Below, in pieces: positions 1 through 7,386 of a stretch of 14,268 nt of DNA. How positions within the stretch are numbered: the first letter of the stretch is position 1; each line of letters opens with the position of its first letter. The notes under the pieces are model-generated. The model saw only the letters and a list, made by a program, of their open reading frames with translations. It had not been told where the DNA came from and ran no database searches. Source of the DNA: an uncultured Terriglobus sp. Its GTDB lineage: Bacteria > Acidobacteriota > Terriglobia > Terriglobales > Acidobacteriaceae. The position numbers and the translations under genes are program-made. Location: NCBI GenBank assembly GCA_937871605.1, contig CALMRM010000046.1:1-14268 (forward strand), given 5' to 3'.

Positions 1-279
1 GGCACAACGTGCAGCGCGATGGCTGCGAACGCAACGGTATCGACGCACTGGCCCGTAAAGCCGGGAATCATTGAGGGCGCGAATAATCTAACGGGCGACC
101 GGCACATGCTCGTGATGGATACGGGCACATCGCGGCTCTACGAGCTGTTTGCAGTAAACATTGCAAATGCCGCTACAACGCCAAGTTACAGCGCTGATAG
201 TGCGCGCTGCTGGGATGTGTCCGCGCCAAGCCAGGGACTGCCAGGCCAGAACTCAGCCGATGCCGCGGGCCTGCCCATT
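1..279 (+). other. Foreign N-terminal fragment fused to the receptor
   Basis: Residues 1-87 (bases 19-279, open to base 1) show the order WPVKPGIIEG, TGDRHMLVMDTGTSRLYELF, a short variable stretch with RCWDVS, then SADAAGLPI. From memory this matches the middle of a family of secreted proteins of unknown function that read roughly IEGG, DRHvLvvd, LYE, then TSADAAGLPILPGLVRYDE. In that family the segment continues with LPGLVRYDE, whereas here it switches to PRAAVEARCG, which is receptor-type. The join therefore falls in or just after ADAAGLPI (bases 256-279). The segment is also less GC-rich: by my count bases 121-180 are about 53% GC, against about 73% at 1441-1500 inside the barrel. The family match is recall, not a search. 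Confidence 0.6.
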
Positions 280-2538
280 CCGCGGGCTGCGGTGGAGGCG
301 CGCTGCGGCGCGTCCGTGCACAACGGCATCTCGGCGGATGACGGCCACGTGACGCTCGATCTGCGCGGCGGCACCTACCAAGTCACGGCACGTGCGCCGG
401 GCTTTGCCACTCTGACACAGGGGGTAAGCGCCACCTCTGGCGAGGCAACGCTCGTGCTGCCGGTTGCCGCATCCACCGACACGGTCAACGTCACCGCCGA
501 TACCGGCTTTGTGCCGTATGAATCGAACGCCGGGTCCAAGACCAACTCGCGCCTGATCGAAGTACCGCAGAGTATCTCCATCGTGAACCAGCATGAGATG
601 GAGGCTCGCCAGGTCATCACCATGAACGAGGCGCTGCGCTACACGCCCGGCATCACGGCCGACGAATACGGCATTGAGACGCGCTTCGACTGGCTCAAGA
701 TCCGCGGGTTCGACGCCCAGACCTTTGGTGTCTTTCGCGACGGCATGCGCTTCAACTCGCTGGCGGGCAAGCTGGACCCGTTCGAGCTCGAAAGCGTGGA
801 AGTGCTGAAGGGACCCAGTTCCATCCTGTATGGCGAGGTGCCGCCGGGCGGTCTCATCAACCAGGTGACCAAGCGTCCCGGAGCAGAGCGCACCACCAGC
901 GTGGAAGGCCAGTTCGGCAGCTATGACCGCCGCCAGGGCGCGCTGGACACCACCGGGGCCTTTGATCAAAACCAGAAATTCCGTTACCGCGTGCTGGGCC
1001 TCGTCCGCAACAGCGGCACGCAGGTGGACCATGTGCCGGATAACCGCCGCCTGATTGCGCCGTCATTTAGCTACACGCCCAGCGACCGCACAAATCTCAC
1101 CGTGCTCACCGACTGGCAGCACGACAACACCAAGTGGAACCAGTTTCTGCCCGCGAACGGTACGCTCTACAACACGAACCCGAACGGCATTATTCCTGTG
1201 AGCGCGTTTACCGGCGAACCCGGCTTCGACTTCGTGACACGCGACCAGAGCAGCGCGGCGTACACGGGTGACCACCTGTTCCAGGACGGCTGGAACGTGC
1301 ACTCGAACTACCGCTTCCAGTACATCAACTTTCACGGGCAAACACTGTACGGCGCGGGCTTTGAGCCGGGCAGCACCACACAGCTGCAGCGCTACCTGTT
1401 TGCCACGCCCAACACCAACCATTACCACACCACGGACAACCGTGCCCTGCGCCGCTTTGGCACGGGCCGCGCCGTGGAGCAGACGGTGCTGTTCGGCTAC
1501 GACTACCAGCACATCGACCAGCACCTGCACTACAGCTTTACCGCGCTGGGCCCGGCAGGCGACCTGAACATCTACAACCCCACCTACGGCCTGTACCGGC
1601 CCACCGCGGCGCAACTGGCACCGTACTACAACCAGAACAGCCTCTTGCAGCAGCACGGGCTGTACGCGCAGGACCAGATCAAGATCAAGAACCACCTTAT
1701 CTTCACCGTGGGCGGCCGGCAGGACTTCGCCAAGAACGACATCACGGACTTCATCTACAAGACGGATTCGTCGCACCTGGACAAGCGGTTTACCGGGCGC
1801 GCGGGCGTCACGTACGTCACGGACAGCGGCATTGCGCCGTACTTCGCGTACAGCACCAGCTTTCTGCCCAACGCGGGCACGGTACTCACCAGCATCAACA
1901 ACGGCGTGGCCACCAGCACACCGGCCAAGCCGTCGGATTCGCGCCAGGTAGAAGGCGGCATCAAGTTTCAGCCGCGCACGTGGACCAGCTTCATCACGGC
2001 GTCGCTCTTTCAGATCAACGAGACGGACGTCATCGTGACGGACTCTGCCTTTACCGCGCACCAGACGGGCGAGGTGCGCTCGCGCGGCATTGAGTTGGAA
2101 GGCGTTGCCAGCCTCTCGCGCGGCATCAACCTCCATGCGGGCTACACGCTGACCGCGACAAACATCACCAAGGCACCGGAGCAGCCGTACACCGTGGGCC
2201 AGTGGCTGGGGCAAACGCCGCGCAACCAGTTCAGCACGCTGGTGGACTACACGCAGCGCGGTGGCCGCTTTGCCGGTGTGGGCGGCAACTTTGGTGTGCG
2301 CGTCCTGGGCAAGAACCTGACGAACGCCGCCACCTTTGCGGGCGACCCCGGCAGCTTCTACGTGCCCGGCTACACCCTGCTGGACGCGGGGGTGCGCTTC
2401 GGCTTTCGGCAGACGCTGTTCAGCGTGAACGCGACCAACCTGACCGACCGGCGCTATGTGGCCACGTGCGGCGGCCTGGCCTACTGCTACTACGGTTTTG
2501 CGCGCAACGTCATCGGCTCAGCGAAGTACCGCTTTTGA
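19..2538 (+). CDS. TonB-dependent siderophore receptor with a chimeric N-terminus
   Basis: Outer-membrane beta-barrel receptor for TonB/ExbB/ExbD-driven uptake, probably of a ferric siderophore. Residues ~81-147 form a carboxypeptidase-regulatory-like beta-sandwich (GLPIPRAAVEA, then GGTYQVTARAPGF), common in acidobacterial receptors. The plug begins near 155 and carries PQSISIVNQ at 183-191, MNEALRYTPGI, the IRGFDAQTFGVFRDG stretch, ESVEVLKGPSSILYGEVPPG and GLINQVTKRPG, typical of the siderophore-receptor subfamily. The remainder to 839 is aromatic-rich barrel ending in the usual terminal Phe (AKYRF). Residues 1-87 are not receptor-like, and no signal peptide precedes the plug. The frame stays open to base 1 with no stop, so the true start may lie upstream and could supply an export signal. 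No later in-frame ATG would restore one. Family assignment is firm; whether the product is made and exported is uncertain. Confidence 0.9.
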   Translation: MAANATVSTHWPVKPGIIEGANNLTGDRHMLVMDTGTSRLYELFAVNIANAATTPSYSADSARCWDVSAPSQGLPGQNSADAAGLPIPRAAVEARCGASVHNGISADDGHVTLDLRGGTYQVTARAPGFATLTQGVSATSGEATLVLPVAASTDTVNVTADTGFVPYESNAGSKTNSRLIEVPQSISIVNQHEMEARQVITMNEALRYTPGITADEYGIETRFDWLKIRGFDAQTFGVFRDGMRFNSLAGKLDPFELESVEVLKGPSSILYGEVPPGGLINQVTKRPGAERTTSVEGQFGSYDRRQGALDTTGAFDQNQKFRYRVLGLVRNSGTQVDHVPDNRRLIAPSFSYTPSDRTNLTVLTDWQHDNTKWNQFLPANGTLYNTNPNGIIPVSAFTGEPGFDFVTRDQSSAAYTGDHLFQDGWNVHSNYRFQYINFHGQTLYGAGFEPGSTTQLQRYLFATPNTNHYHTTDNRALRRFGTGRAVEQTVLFGYDYQHIDQHLHYSFTALGPAGDLNIYNPTYGLYRPTAAQLAPYYNQNSLLQQHGLYAQDQIKIKNHLIFTVGGRQDFAKNDITDFIYKTDSSHLDKRFTGRAGVTYVTDSGIAPYFAYSTSFLPNAGTVLTSINNGVATSTPAKPSDSRQVEGGIKFQPRTWTSFITASLFQINETDVIVTDSAFTAHQTGEVRSRGIELEGVASLSRGINLHAGYTLTATNITKAPEQPYTVGQWLGQTPRNQFSTLVDYTQRGGRFAGVGGNFGVRVLGKNLTNAATFAGDPGSFYVPGYTLLDAGVRFGFRQTLFSVNATNLTDRRYVATCGGLAYCYYGFARNVIGSAKYRF

Positions 2539-2587
2539 GTCATCCTGGTAGGGGTGTGCAGAGGTCATGCCTTGAGAGCAGGCATCG

Positions 2588-2741
2588 CCTTCGGAAGGGC
2601 ACAGCTTTAGCTGTGCCAGAAGAGTGCTCTTAGCGAAACGGGCTTTAGCCCCCGAGGTCCGTTTCAAGCTGACCTCGGCGGCTAAAGCCTTCCGCGTGTG
2701 CGATGTCGTTCGGCACAGCTGAAGCTGTGCCCTTCCGAAGG
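2588..2741. repeat. Nested intergenic palindromes (REP/MITE-like)
   Basis: Three levels of inverted symmetry fill this gap. Outer arms 2588-2606 and 2723-2741 are perfect 19-base reverse complements (ccttcggaagggcacagct). Each outer arm also forms its own hairpin: 2598-2617 (ggcacagct-tt-agctgtgcc) and 2712-2731 (same arms with a ga loop). Inside lies a 19-base inverted repeat, 2641-2659 against 2671-2689 (gacctcggcggctaaagcc), with one mismatch and an 11-base loop. There is no coding potential. Together with the element at 2778-2833 it explains the 315-base gap 2539-2853. Such ggctaaagcc elements recur between genes in Acidobacteriota as I recall them. Confidence 0.85.
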
Positions 2742-2777
2742 AGTCTGCTCTCCTCAGCACAGGACGGCTCGGCCAAC

Positions 2778-2833
2778 AAGCAGGTCCTTCGCTTCGCTCA
2801 GGATGGGAACGTGGAGGACTAGCGAAGCGAAGG
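2778..2833. repeat. Short intergenic inverted repeat with ccttcgcttcgct arms
   Basis: Arms 2786-2798 (ccttcgcttcgct) and 2821-2833 (agcgaagcgaagg) are perfect 13-base reverse complements separated by 22 bases. The left arm sits in a longer stretch, 2778-2805, that reads aagcaggtccttcgc then ttcgctcaggatg, a repeat type I recognise as frequent between genes in acidobacterial genomes. The right arm overlaps the aggagg at 2831-2836 that probably serves the next gene. Confidence 0.75.
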
Positions 2834-2853
2834 AGGCTGTTATAGCTGCAACC

Positions 2854-3984
2854 ATGTTCCGCAACGCAGTGCACCACCCTCGCAGGCTCTGGATCCGGAA
2901 GGCGATCTTCCAGGTCCACCTGTGGGCGGGTGTGCTGCTGACGCTGTACCTGGTGATCATTGCGCTCACCGGCTCCGCGCTGGTCTTTGAGCGGGAGCTC
3001 ACCGGGTTCGCCCTGCCCGCTGGTGTCACGCGAGACCTGCCCGCCACGCCTGTGCCGATTGCAACCGTGGTGGCCAACGTGGAGCAGGGCTACCCAGGCG
3101 CGCAGATCGATGCGCTAACCGTACCGTCCCGCTCCATTCCTGCGTACCAGCTCACGCTGCAGGAGCCGGACCACCACATCCTGCACATGGTCGCAGACGC
3201 CAACTCCGGCGCGCTGGTTCCTGCGCCGCGTACCTGGGTGCAGTGGGTGCACGACCTCCATGTCTACCTCTTGCTGGACCCGCGCTATGGCGCGCAGGTG
3301 AACGCGGTGGGCGCCACCGTGCTGATGCTGCTGACCATCACCGGCCTGCTGCTGTGGTGGAGCGGCCTGCGCAACTGGACCCGTGGCCTCCGCGTCAACC
3401 TGCGGGCCAGCTGGCGGCGCATCAACTACGACCTGCACTCGGCGATTGGCTTCTGGACACTGCTGCTGTCATTGTGGTGGGCGCTGTCCGGCATGTACTT
3501 CGGCTGGTACACGGTCATGACGCGGGCCATCAACGTGGTGCTGCCGGTGCGCAACATGCGCCCGCCAGTGGCCCTGGCGGCGTCTACCTCTACTGCTCGC
3601 ATGTCGCTGGCGAGCATCCTTCAAACGGCGCAGGCCGCCTCGCCACACGCCACGCTCTACAGCCTGAGCAACGCCGACCTGCGCGGCCCCACGGTCTACG
3701 CCAGCATGGACTGGGGCGATCCCGGCAACTTCCTGCATCGCGACATTGTGTGCATCGGCACGGCAGACGGTCGCGTGCTGAGCGTATGGCACTACGCGGA
3801 GAAGCACTCGCTGGGCGACTGGATTTTGTGGCTGATGCATCCGCTGCACTTCGGCACGGAGTGGGGTCTGCTGGTGAAGGTGATTTGGTGCGTGGCCGGG
3901 CTCGCGCTGGCGGTGCTGGCCGCGACGGGTCTGCTGATGTACTGGAATCGCTATCTGCGCCATGCGGTGCGTGCTGCGCCTTAA
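2854..3984 (+). CDS. PepSY-associated transmembrane protein
   Basis: Predicted inner-membrane protein of 376 residues from the PepSY_TM/PiuB family, often encoded beside TonB siderophore receptors and proposed to take part in reducing or releasing siderophore iron. Four membrane segments are visible: ~19-41 (HLWAGVLLTLYLVIIALTG), ~149-170, ~196-218 and ~339-366. The stretch between the first two is a PepSY-like region outside the membrane. Histidines at helix ends (VHLWAG, WVHDLHVY, YDLHSAIGFW, HPLHFG) are characteristic and may bind haem or metal; that function is inferred. ATG 2854 is chosen because it starts just before the first helix (MFRNAVHHPRR). The frame stays open upstream to an ATG at 2698, but that would translate intergenic repeat. 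The nearest Shine-Dalgarno, aggagg at 2831-2836, is 17 bases away, which is long. It lies downstream of the receptor on the same strand, separated by repeats. Confidence 0.88.
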   Translation: MFRNAVHHPRRLWIRKAIFQVHLWAGVLLTLYLVIIALTGSALVFERELTGFALPAGVTRDLPATPVPIATVVANVEQGYPGAQIDALTVPSRSIPAYQLTLQEPDHHILHMVADANSGALVPAPRTWVQWVHDLHVYLLLDPRYGAQVNAVGATVLMLLTITGLLLWWSGLRNWTRGLRVNLRASWRRINYDLHSAIGFWTLLLSLWWALSGMYFGWYTVMTRAINVVLPVRNMRPPVALAASTSTARMSLASILQTAQAASPHATLYSLSNADLRGPTVYASMDWGDPGNFLHRDIVCIGTADGRVLSVWHYAEKHSLGDWILWLMHPLHFGTEWGLLVKVIWCVAGLALAVLAATGLLMYWNRYLRHAVRAAP

Positions 3985-4018
3985 CGCGAACCTCCAGGCT
4001 CAAGGCATGCCATTTGCA

Positions 4019-4160
4019 TTCGGAAGGCTTCAGCTGTGCCGCAAGGCTTTGCCAGGCAGCCCGGGCTTCAGCGCTGAGATCAGGTTTGAAGCAGACCTCG
4101 GCGGCTAAAGCCGATTTGGGGTCAGCAGCATACGGCATGGCTAAAGCCATACCCTTCTGA
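4019..4160. repeat. Degenerate copy of the ggctaaagcc intergenic repeat
   Basis: This stretch shares parts with the element at 2588-2741: ttcggaaggcttcagctgtg (4019-4038), the exact 19-mer gacctcggcggctaaagcc (4094-4112, also at 2671-2689), and a terminal ggctaaagcc followed by acccttctgaaag (from about 4139). Arms are less complete than in the upstream copy, so it looks decayed. It occupies most of the first half of the 358-base gap 3985-4342. In 4161-4342 I see only the region expected to hold the promoter of the next gene and no convincing ORF, RNA or sigma-factor boxes. Confidence 0.75.
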
Positions 4161-4342
4161 AAGCCAGAGCCTGCGGCAGTTACCCGCTCCTCTTCCAAGG
4201 GTGCAAGCAGTTTAGGCCTGACTGCAGCGTGCTCAACATGGGTGCTGTACCAAGGCGCAGCATGTGTCGTCCTGCTGGCGTTTGCGTCTAATCTTGTAGA
4301 AGGTGGCGAGGACCTGACGCCGCCGGAAGAGAGTTTCTGACG

Positions 4343-5005
4343 ATGTACGTCAACCAATCGAACGGGTTCCCTACTGTTATCGACGTTCCTCGCGAGGGTA
4401 CAGCGCCGCTGCTGGCCAAGGTGCTGGGCATCACCTCGTTGGGCTTTTTTGTCACGGCGCTCGGCGTAGCCACCGCTCCAGCATGGAGCATGCTGCCCGG
4501 CCTGATCGCTGTCTTTGTGCTCATCTTTGCCATCAATGGCGCACGCCGCAAGAGCGAAGGCGTTGCGTTGGGCCTGTTTCTGGCGCTGGCCTACTTCATG
4601 GGCTGGGAGATTGCACCTATCATCAGCCGGTACATTCGCGGCTTTGGCTCGGGGCTGGTCCTGAATGCGGCACTCACCACCGGCGCGGGCATGGCTGCCA
4701 TGGGCTGCGTCAGCTACCTGTTCAATATCAACTACCGCCGCATTGCAGGCATTGCCACGGCAGCGCTGCTGGCGCTCATCCTGGTTGGTATTGCGAGCAT
4801 GTTCCTGCACTTCATGCCGCCCACGCTCTACTCGTGGCTGGCACTGGGTATTTTCACTCTGCTCACAGTGGCGGACTTCTCGCGCATCCGCGCGGGTGGC
4901 GATGGCATGAGCGCGACCCAGCTTTCCGTTGGCATCTACCTGGATGCGATCAATATCTTCATGATCATGCTGCAGCTACTCAGCGGACGCAGCCGCCGCG
5001 ACTGA
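4343..5005 (+). CDS. Bax inhibitor-1/YccA family membrane protein
   Basis: Protein of 220 residues consisting almost wholly of hydrophobic segments, about seven, as expected of the Bax inhibitor-1 (UPF0005/YccA) family. Family marks are the C-terminal SVGIYLDAINIFMIMLQLL, with its buried Asp, the ADFSRIR loop before it, and the short cytoplasmic tail GRSRRD. Family members are ion-leak channels or modulators of membrane protease FtsH (YccA); which applies here cannot be told from sequence. The start at 4343 has a purine-rich gaagagag about 9 bases upstream and leaves a typical soluble N-terminus of ~22 residues before the first helix. It appears monocistronic, with repeats upstream and a strong hairpin just after the stop. 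Confidence 0.9.
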   Translation: MYVNQSNGFPTVIDVPREGTAPLLAKVLGITSLGFFVTALGVATAPAWSMLPGLIAVFVLIFAINGARRKSEGVALGLFLALAYFMGWEIAPIISRYIRGFGSGLVLNAALTTGAGMAAMGCVSYLFNINYRRIAGIATAALLALILVGIASMFLHFMPPTLYSWLALGIFTLLTVADFSRIRAGGDGMSATQLSVGIYLDAINIFMIMLQLLSGRSRRD

Positions 5006-5027
5006 GTACGGTCGCACGACATCATCA

Positions 5028-5056
5028 GGCCAGGGCAAACATGCCCTGGCCGTTTT
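5028..5056 (+). terminator. Rho-independent terminator after the Bax-1 gene
   Basis: A perfect 10-base-pair stem, ggccagggca (5028-5037) with tgccctggcc (5042-5051), closes an aaca loop and is followed by gtttt. It starts 22 bases after the stop codon at 5005. The remaining gap to 5213 shows no gene. Confidence 0.85.
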
Positions 5057-5213
5057 GCTGCCTCGCACGGGAGCGGACAAGCTGCCATGGTCAACAGTCC
5101 TGTTGCACGATGCGATGGATCGTCCTTTGCTGACAGGGTGAACATGCCGAGCGCCACCTGACGACACGCGCGATGTTGTTCGCTTCCGCTTAAAAACGAC
5201 GCATCACAACGCC

Positions 5214-5654
5214 ATGGCCTGGGCAATCTTTCTTCTCGCAATTCTCGCGGGGGCGCTGGCACCGCTCCAGGGCACCAACGCGGAGCTGTTCAAGCACTGG
5301 CAGCAGCCCGTGTGGACCACGGTGTGGGTGTACCTGAGCGGCCTTGCGGTCATTCTGCTGGTGCAGCTGTTTGCCCGGCAGGCGCTGCCCACCGCACCTG
5401 CGATGCATGCAGCACCGTGGTGGGCGTACGTGGGCGGCGCGCTGTCCATTGCCACCACGCTGATTGCTCTGATGTTTGCGCAAAAACTTGGCTCCGGCTT
5501 ATTTACCGGCCTTAGCCTGACGGCCTCCGTCATCGTCAGCATCCTGCTGGATCAAATGGGCTGGATCGGCTTCAAGCAGCACACTGCGTCTCCCCTGCGC
5601 CTGCTGGGCGGCGCACTGATGGTCGGTGGTGTGTGGTTGGTGTCAAAATTCTAA
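5214..5654 (+). CDS. DMT-superfamily YdcZ-type (DUF606) membrane protein
   Basis: Protein of 146 residues with about five membrane segments, matching the half-size drug/metabolite transporter family YdcZ (DUF606, PF04657). Diagnostic features are the first helix with GALAPLQGTNAEL (the G-x-P-x-Q-x-x-x-N pattern), PWWAYVGGALSIATTLIALMF, and the end ASVIVSILLDQMGWIG followed by LRLLGGALMVGGVWLVSKF. Substrate is unknown for most of the family. The ATG at 5214 begins directly with the first helix; no good Shine-Dalgarno is visible. Only 25 bases separate its stop from the MFS gene downstream, so the two are probably co-transcribed. Family is confident, function open. Confidence 0.87.
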   Translation: MAWAIFLLAILAGALAPLQGTNAELFKHWQQPVWTTVWVYLSGLAVILLVQLFARQALPTAPAMHAAPWWAYVGGALSIATTLIALMFAQKLGSGLFTGLSLTASVIVSILLDQMGWIGFKQHTASPLRLLGGALMVGGVWLVSKF

Positions 5655-5679
5655 CGATGCGACGGTGAAAGGCGGCTCT

Positions 5680-7092
5680 ATGGCAGGCGCAGCTGCGGCA
5701 CAGATTACCACTGACATTCCGCCGCGACTGGACCGGCTGCCCTGGAGCCGCTGGCACCTGCGCATGGCGGTGGCGCTGGGTATCACCTTTTTGCTGGACG
5801 GGCTGGAAGGGGGCGTGGGCGGCTCACTGGCCGGTGCGCTGAAAAGCTCGCAGGCCTTGCACTTCACCGATGCACAGCTGGGCCTGGGATCGAGCGGGTA
5901 CCTGTTCGGCACGGTGCTGGGTGCGCTCGGCTTTGGGTACCTTGCCGACCGCTACGGGCGCAAATCGCTGTTCACCTGGACGCTGGTGTTCTACGTGTGC
6001 GCCACGGCGCTCACCGCGTTTTCCTGGAACCTGCCAACGTTCTTTCTGTGCCGCATGATGACCGGCGCGGGCATCGGCGGCGAGTACACCGCCATCAACT
6101 CGGCCATCGATGAACTGATACCGGCCCGGGTGCGAGGCCGCGTGAACCTCTACATCGGGTCGAGCTTCTGGATCGGCGTGATCCTTGGGTCGCTGATTGC
6201 GGTAGGTTTTCTCTCCGACCGCGTCTTTGGCCTGCACTATGGGTGGCGTTTTGCCTTCCTCTCAGGCCTGCCGATTGCCTTTGTGGTGCTCTACCTGCGC
6301 CGGCATGTGCCCGAAAGCCCACGCTGGCTGCTGACGCACAGCCGGGATGACGAGGCAGCGGCCGTCATCGACACGATCGAAGCGGCAGTCGAAGAACACC
6401 ATGCCCTGCCAAAGGAAACACGAACCGTCCAGATCCAACGCCGAACCGGTGACCCCATTCGCCAGCTGGCAGCCCTGTGGCAGCCGCAGTACCGTTCGCG
6501 CGCCCTCGTATGCATGGTGATGGTGATGGCCCAGTCGTTCTTCTACAACTCAGTCTTCTTTTCCGCCACGCTGATCCTCTTGCGCTTTTACGGGGTGTCC
6601 GCTGCCCATGCCGGTGTGCTGTTTCTGCCGCTCTCGTTCACCAACTTTCTTGGACCCATCGTGCTGGGCCGGCTGGTGGATACGCTGGGGCGGCGGGTCA
6701 TGATCCCGCTGAATTTTGTGCTGGCGGGTGCGGCGCTGATCGTCTCGAATCTGCTGTTTCTGGATGCGAAGCTGAGCGTGGTGAGCCAGGTGGCGTGGTG
6801 GGCCATCGCTTTCTTCTTTGCGGCCAACGCGGGCGGCTCGGCGTACCTGACTACCAGCGAGCTGTTCCCGCAGCAGATTCGGGCCACTGCCATCGCAGTG
6901 TTCTATGCGTTTGGCACCCTTCTGGCCGGGGTATGCGGACCTGCGGTGTTCGGTGCCCTGCTGAACCGCGGCAATCGCGAACCTATCTTTTACGGCTTCA
7001 TGGCATCGGCGGGCATTATGCTGCTGGCGGCTGCTGCCCAGGCCATTTGGGGCGTAGCAGCAGAAGGCAAGTCACTGGAAGACGTGACCTAG
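5680..7092 (+). CDS. MFS transporter, sugar/metabolite porter type
   Basis: Inner-membrane secondary transporter of 470 residues with about twelve helices. Major facilitator motif A is present in both halves: GYLADRYGRKSLF after helix 2 and the weaker GRLVDTLGRRVM after helix 8. The helix 4-5 loop region RMMTGAGIGGEYTAINSAID and PESPRWLLTHSRDDEA before the central loop are typical of the sugar porter and metabolite:H+ symporter groups; LFPQQIRATAIAVFYAFGTL near the end also fits. Substrate cannot be assigned. The reading frame is open 54 bases further upstream, but ATG 5680 is preferred because gaaaggcgg lies 5-10 bases before it and the upstream part would overlap the preceding DMT gene. No terminator is obvious after the stop. 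Confidence 0.9.
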   Translation: MAGAAAAQITTDIPPRLDRLPWSRWHLRMAVALGITFLLDGLEGGVGGSLAGALKSSQALHFTDAQLGLGSSGYLFGTVLGALGFGYLADRYGRKSLFTWTLVFYVCATALTAFSWNLPTFFLCRMMTGAGIGGEYTAINSAIDELIPARVRGRVNLYIGSSFWIGVILGSLIAVGFLSDRVFGLHYGWRFAFLSGLPIAFVVLYLRRHVPESPRWLLTHSRDDEAAAVIDTIEAAVEEHHALPKETRTVQIQRRTGDPIRQLAALWQPQYRSRALVCMVMVMAQSFFYNSVFFSATLILLRFYGVSAAHAGVLFLPLSFTNFLGPIVLGRLVDTLGRRVMIPLNFVLAGAALIVSNLLFLDAKLSVVSQVAWWAIAFFFAANAGGSAYLTTSELFPQQIRATAIAVFYAFGTLLAGVCGPAVFGALLNRGNREPIFYGFMASAGIMLLAAAAQAIWGVAAEGKSLEDVT

Positions 7093-7167
7093 CTAACTCT
7101 TATGTACCTGCTGAACCAGGTGGTGGAAGAACGTCAGTGTCACGATCTCCACGCTGAACTCACACAG

Positions 7168-7386
7168 TTACTTACCGACGAGACGTTCAGCTTCTTCGAC
7201 CGGCATTTCGAACGTTTTTGTTTCGCCACTTGGCATTTTCACCCGGACTGAGGCGTTTAAATGCGCTGCTGTTCGGTGAAGTTCCTTTGTCTCCCTTAGC
7301 GCAAGGTACGCCTTGAGGACAGTTAGGACTGACACACCCGCAGAGAGGCCAGTGAGGACTTCTATGAACGGGAAAATAACTCCCAC
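7168..7386 (-). CDS. Small membrane-anchored protein, downstream partner of the next gene
   Basis: Predicted 72-residue protein starting at GTG (complement of 7384-7386). An N-terminal hydrophobic stretch (VIFPFIEVLTGLSAGVSVLTV) could be one membrane helix. A charged helix follows (ALRETKELHRTAAHLN), then a strand-turn-strand-helix tail, SVRVKMPSGETKTFEMP then VEEAERLV. The start is chosen because aaggagg sits four bases upstream and the GTG shares its G with the TAG stop of the upstream gene (TAGTG), a layout typical of translational coupling. A longer frame to 7446 exists but lacks these features. I do not recognise the family. The tail recalls the C-terminal part of small 'effector-associated constant component' proteins from bacterial conflict systems, but this is a weak resemblance from memory. 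Confidence 0.6.
   Translation of the reverse strand: MGVIFPFIEVLTGLSAGVSVLTVLKAYLALRETKELHRTAAHLNASVRVKMPSGETKTFEMPVEEAERLVGK

Noticed and set aside
1063..2214. A 383-residue minus-strand open frame inside the receptor
   Set aside because: It is antisense to the receptor barrel and its composition (Val/Arg/Ala-rich, no domain) is that of a codon shadow.
2539..2853. Possible Fur box upstream of the PepSY gene
   Set aside because: I looked for an AT-rich inverted gataat-type site and found only the GC-rich palindromes described above.
3590..4810. A 406-residue minus-strand open frame
   Set aside because: It spans the end of the PepSY gene, the repeats and the start of the Bax-1 gene, with no motif or ribosome site; a shadow frame.
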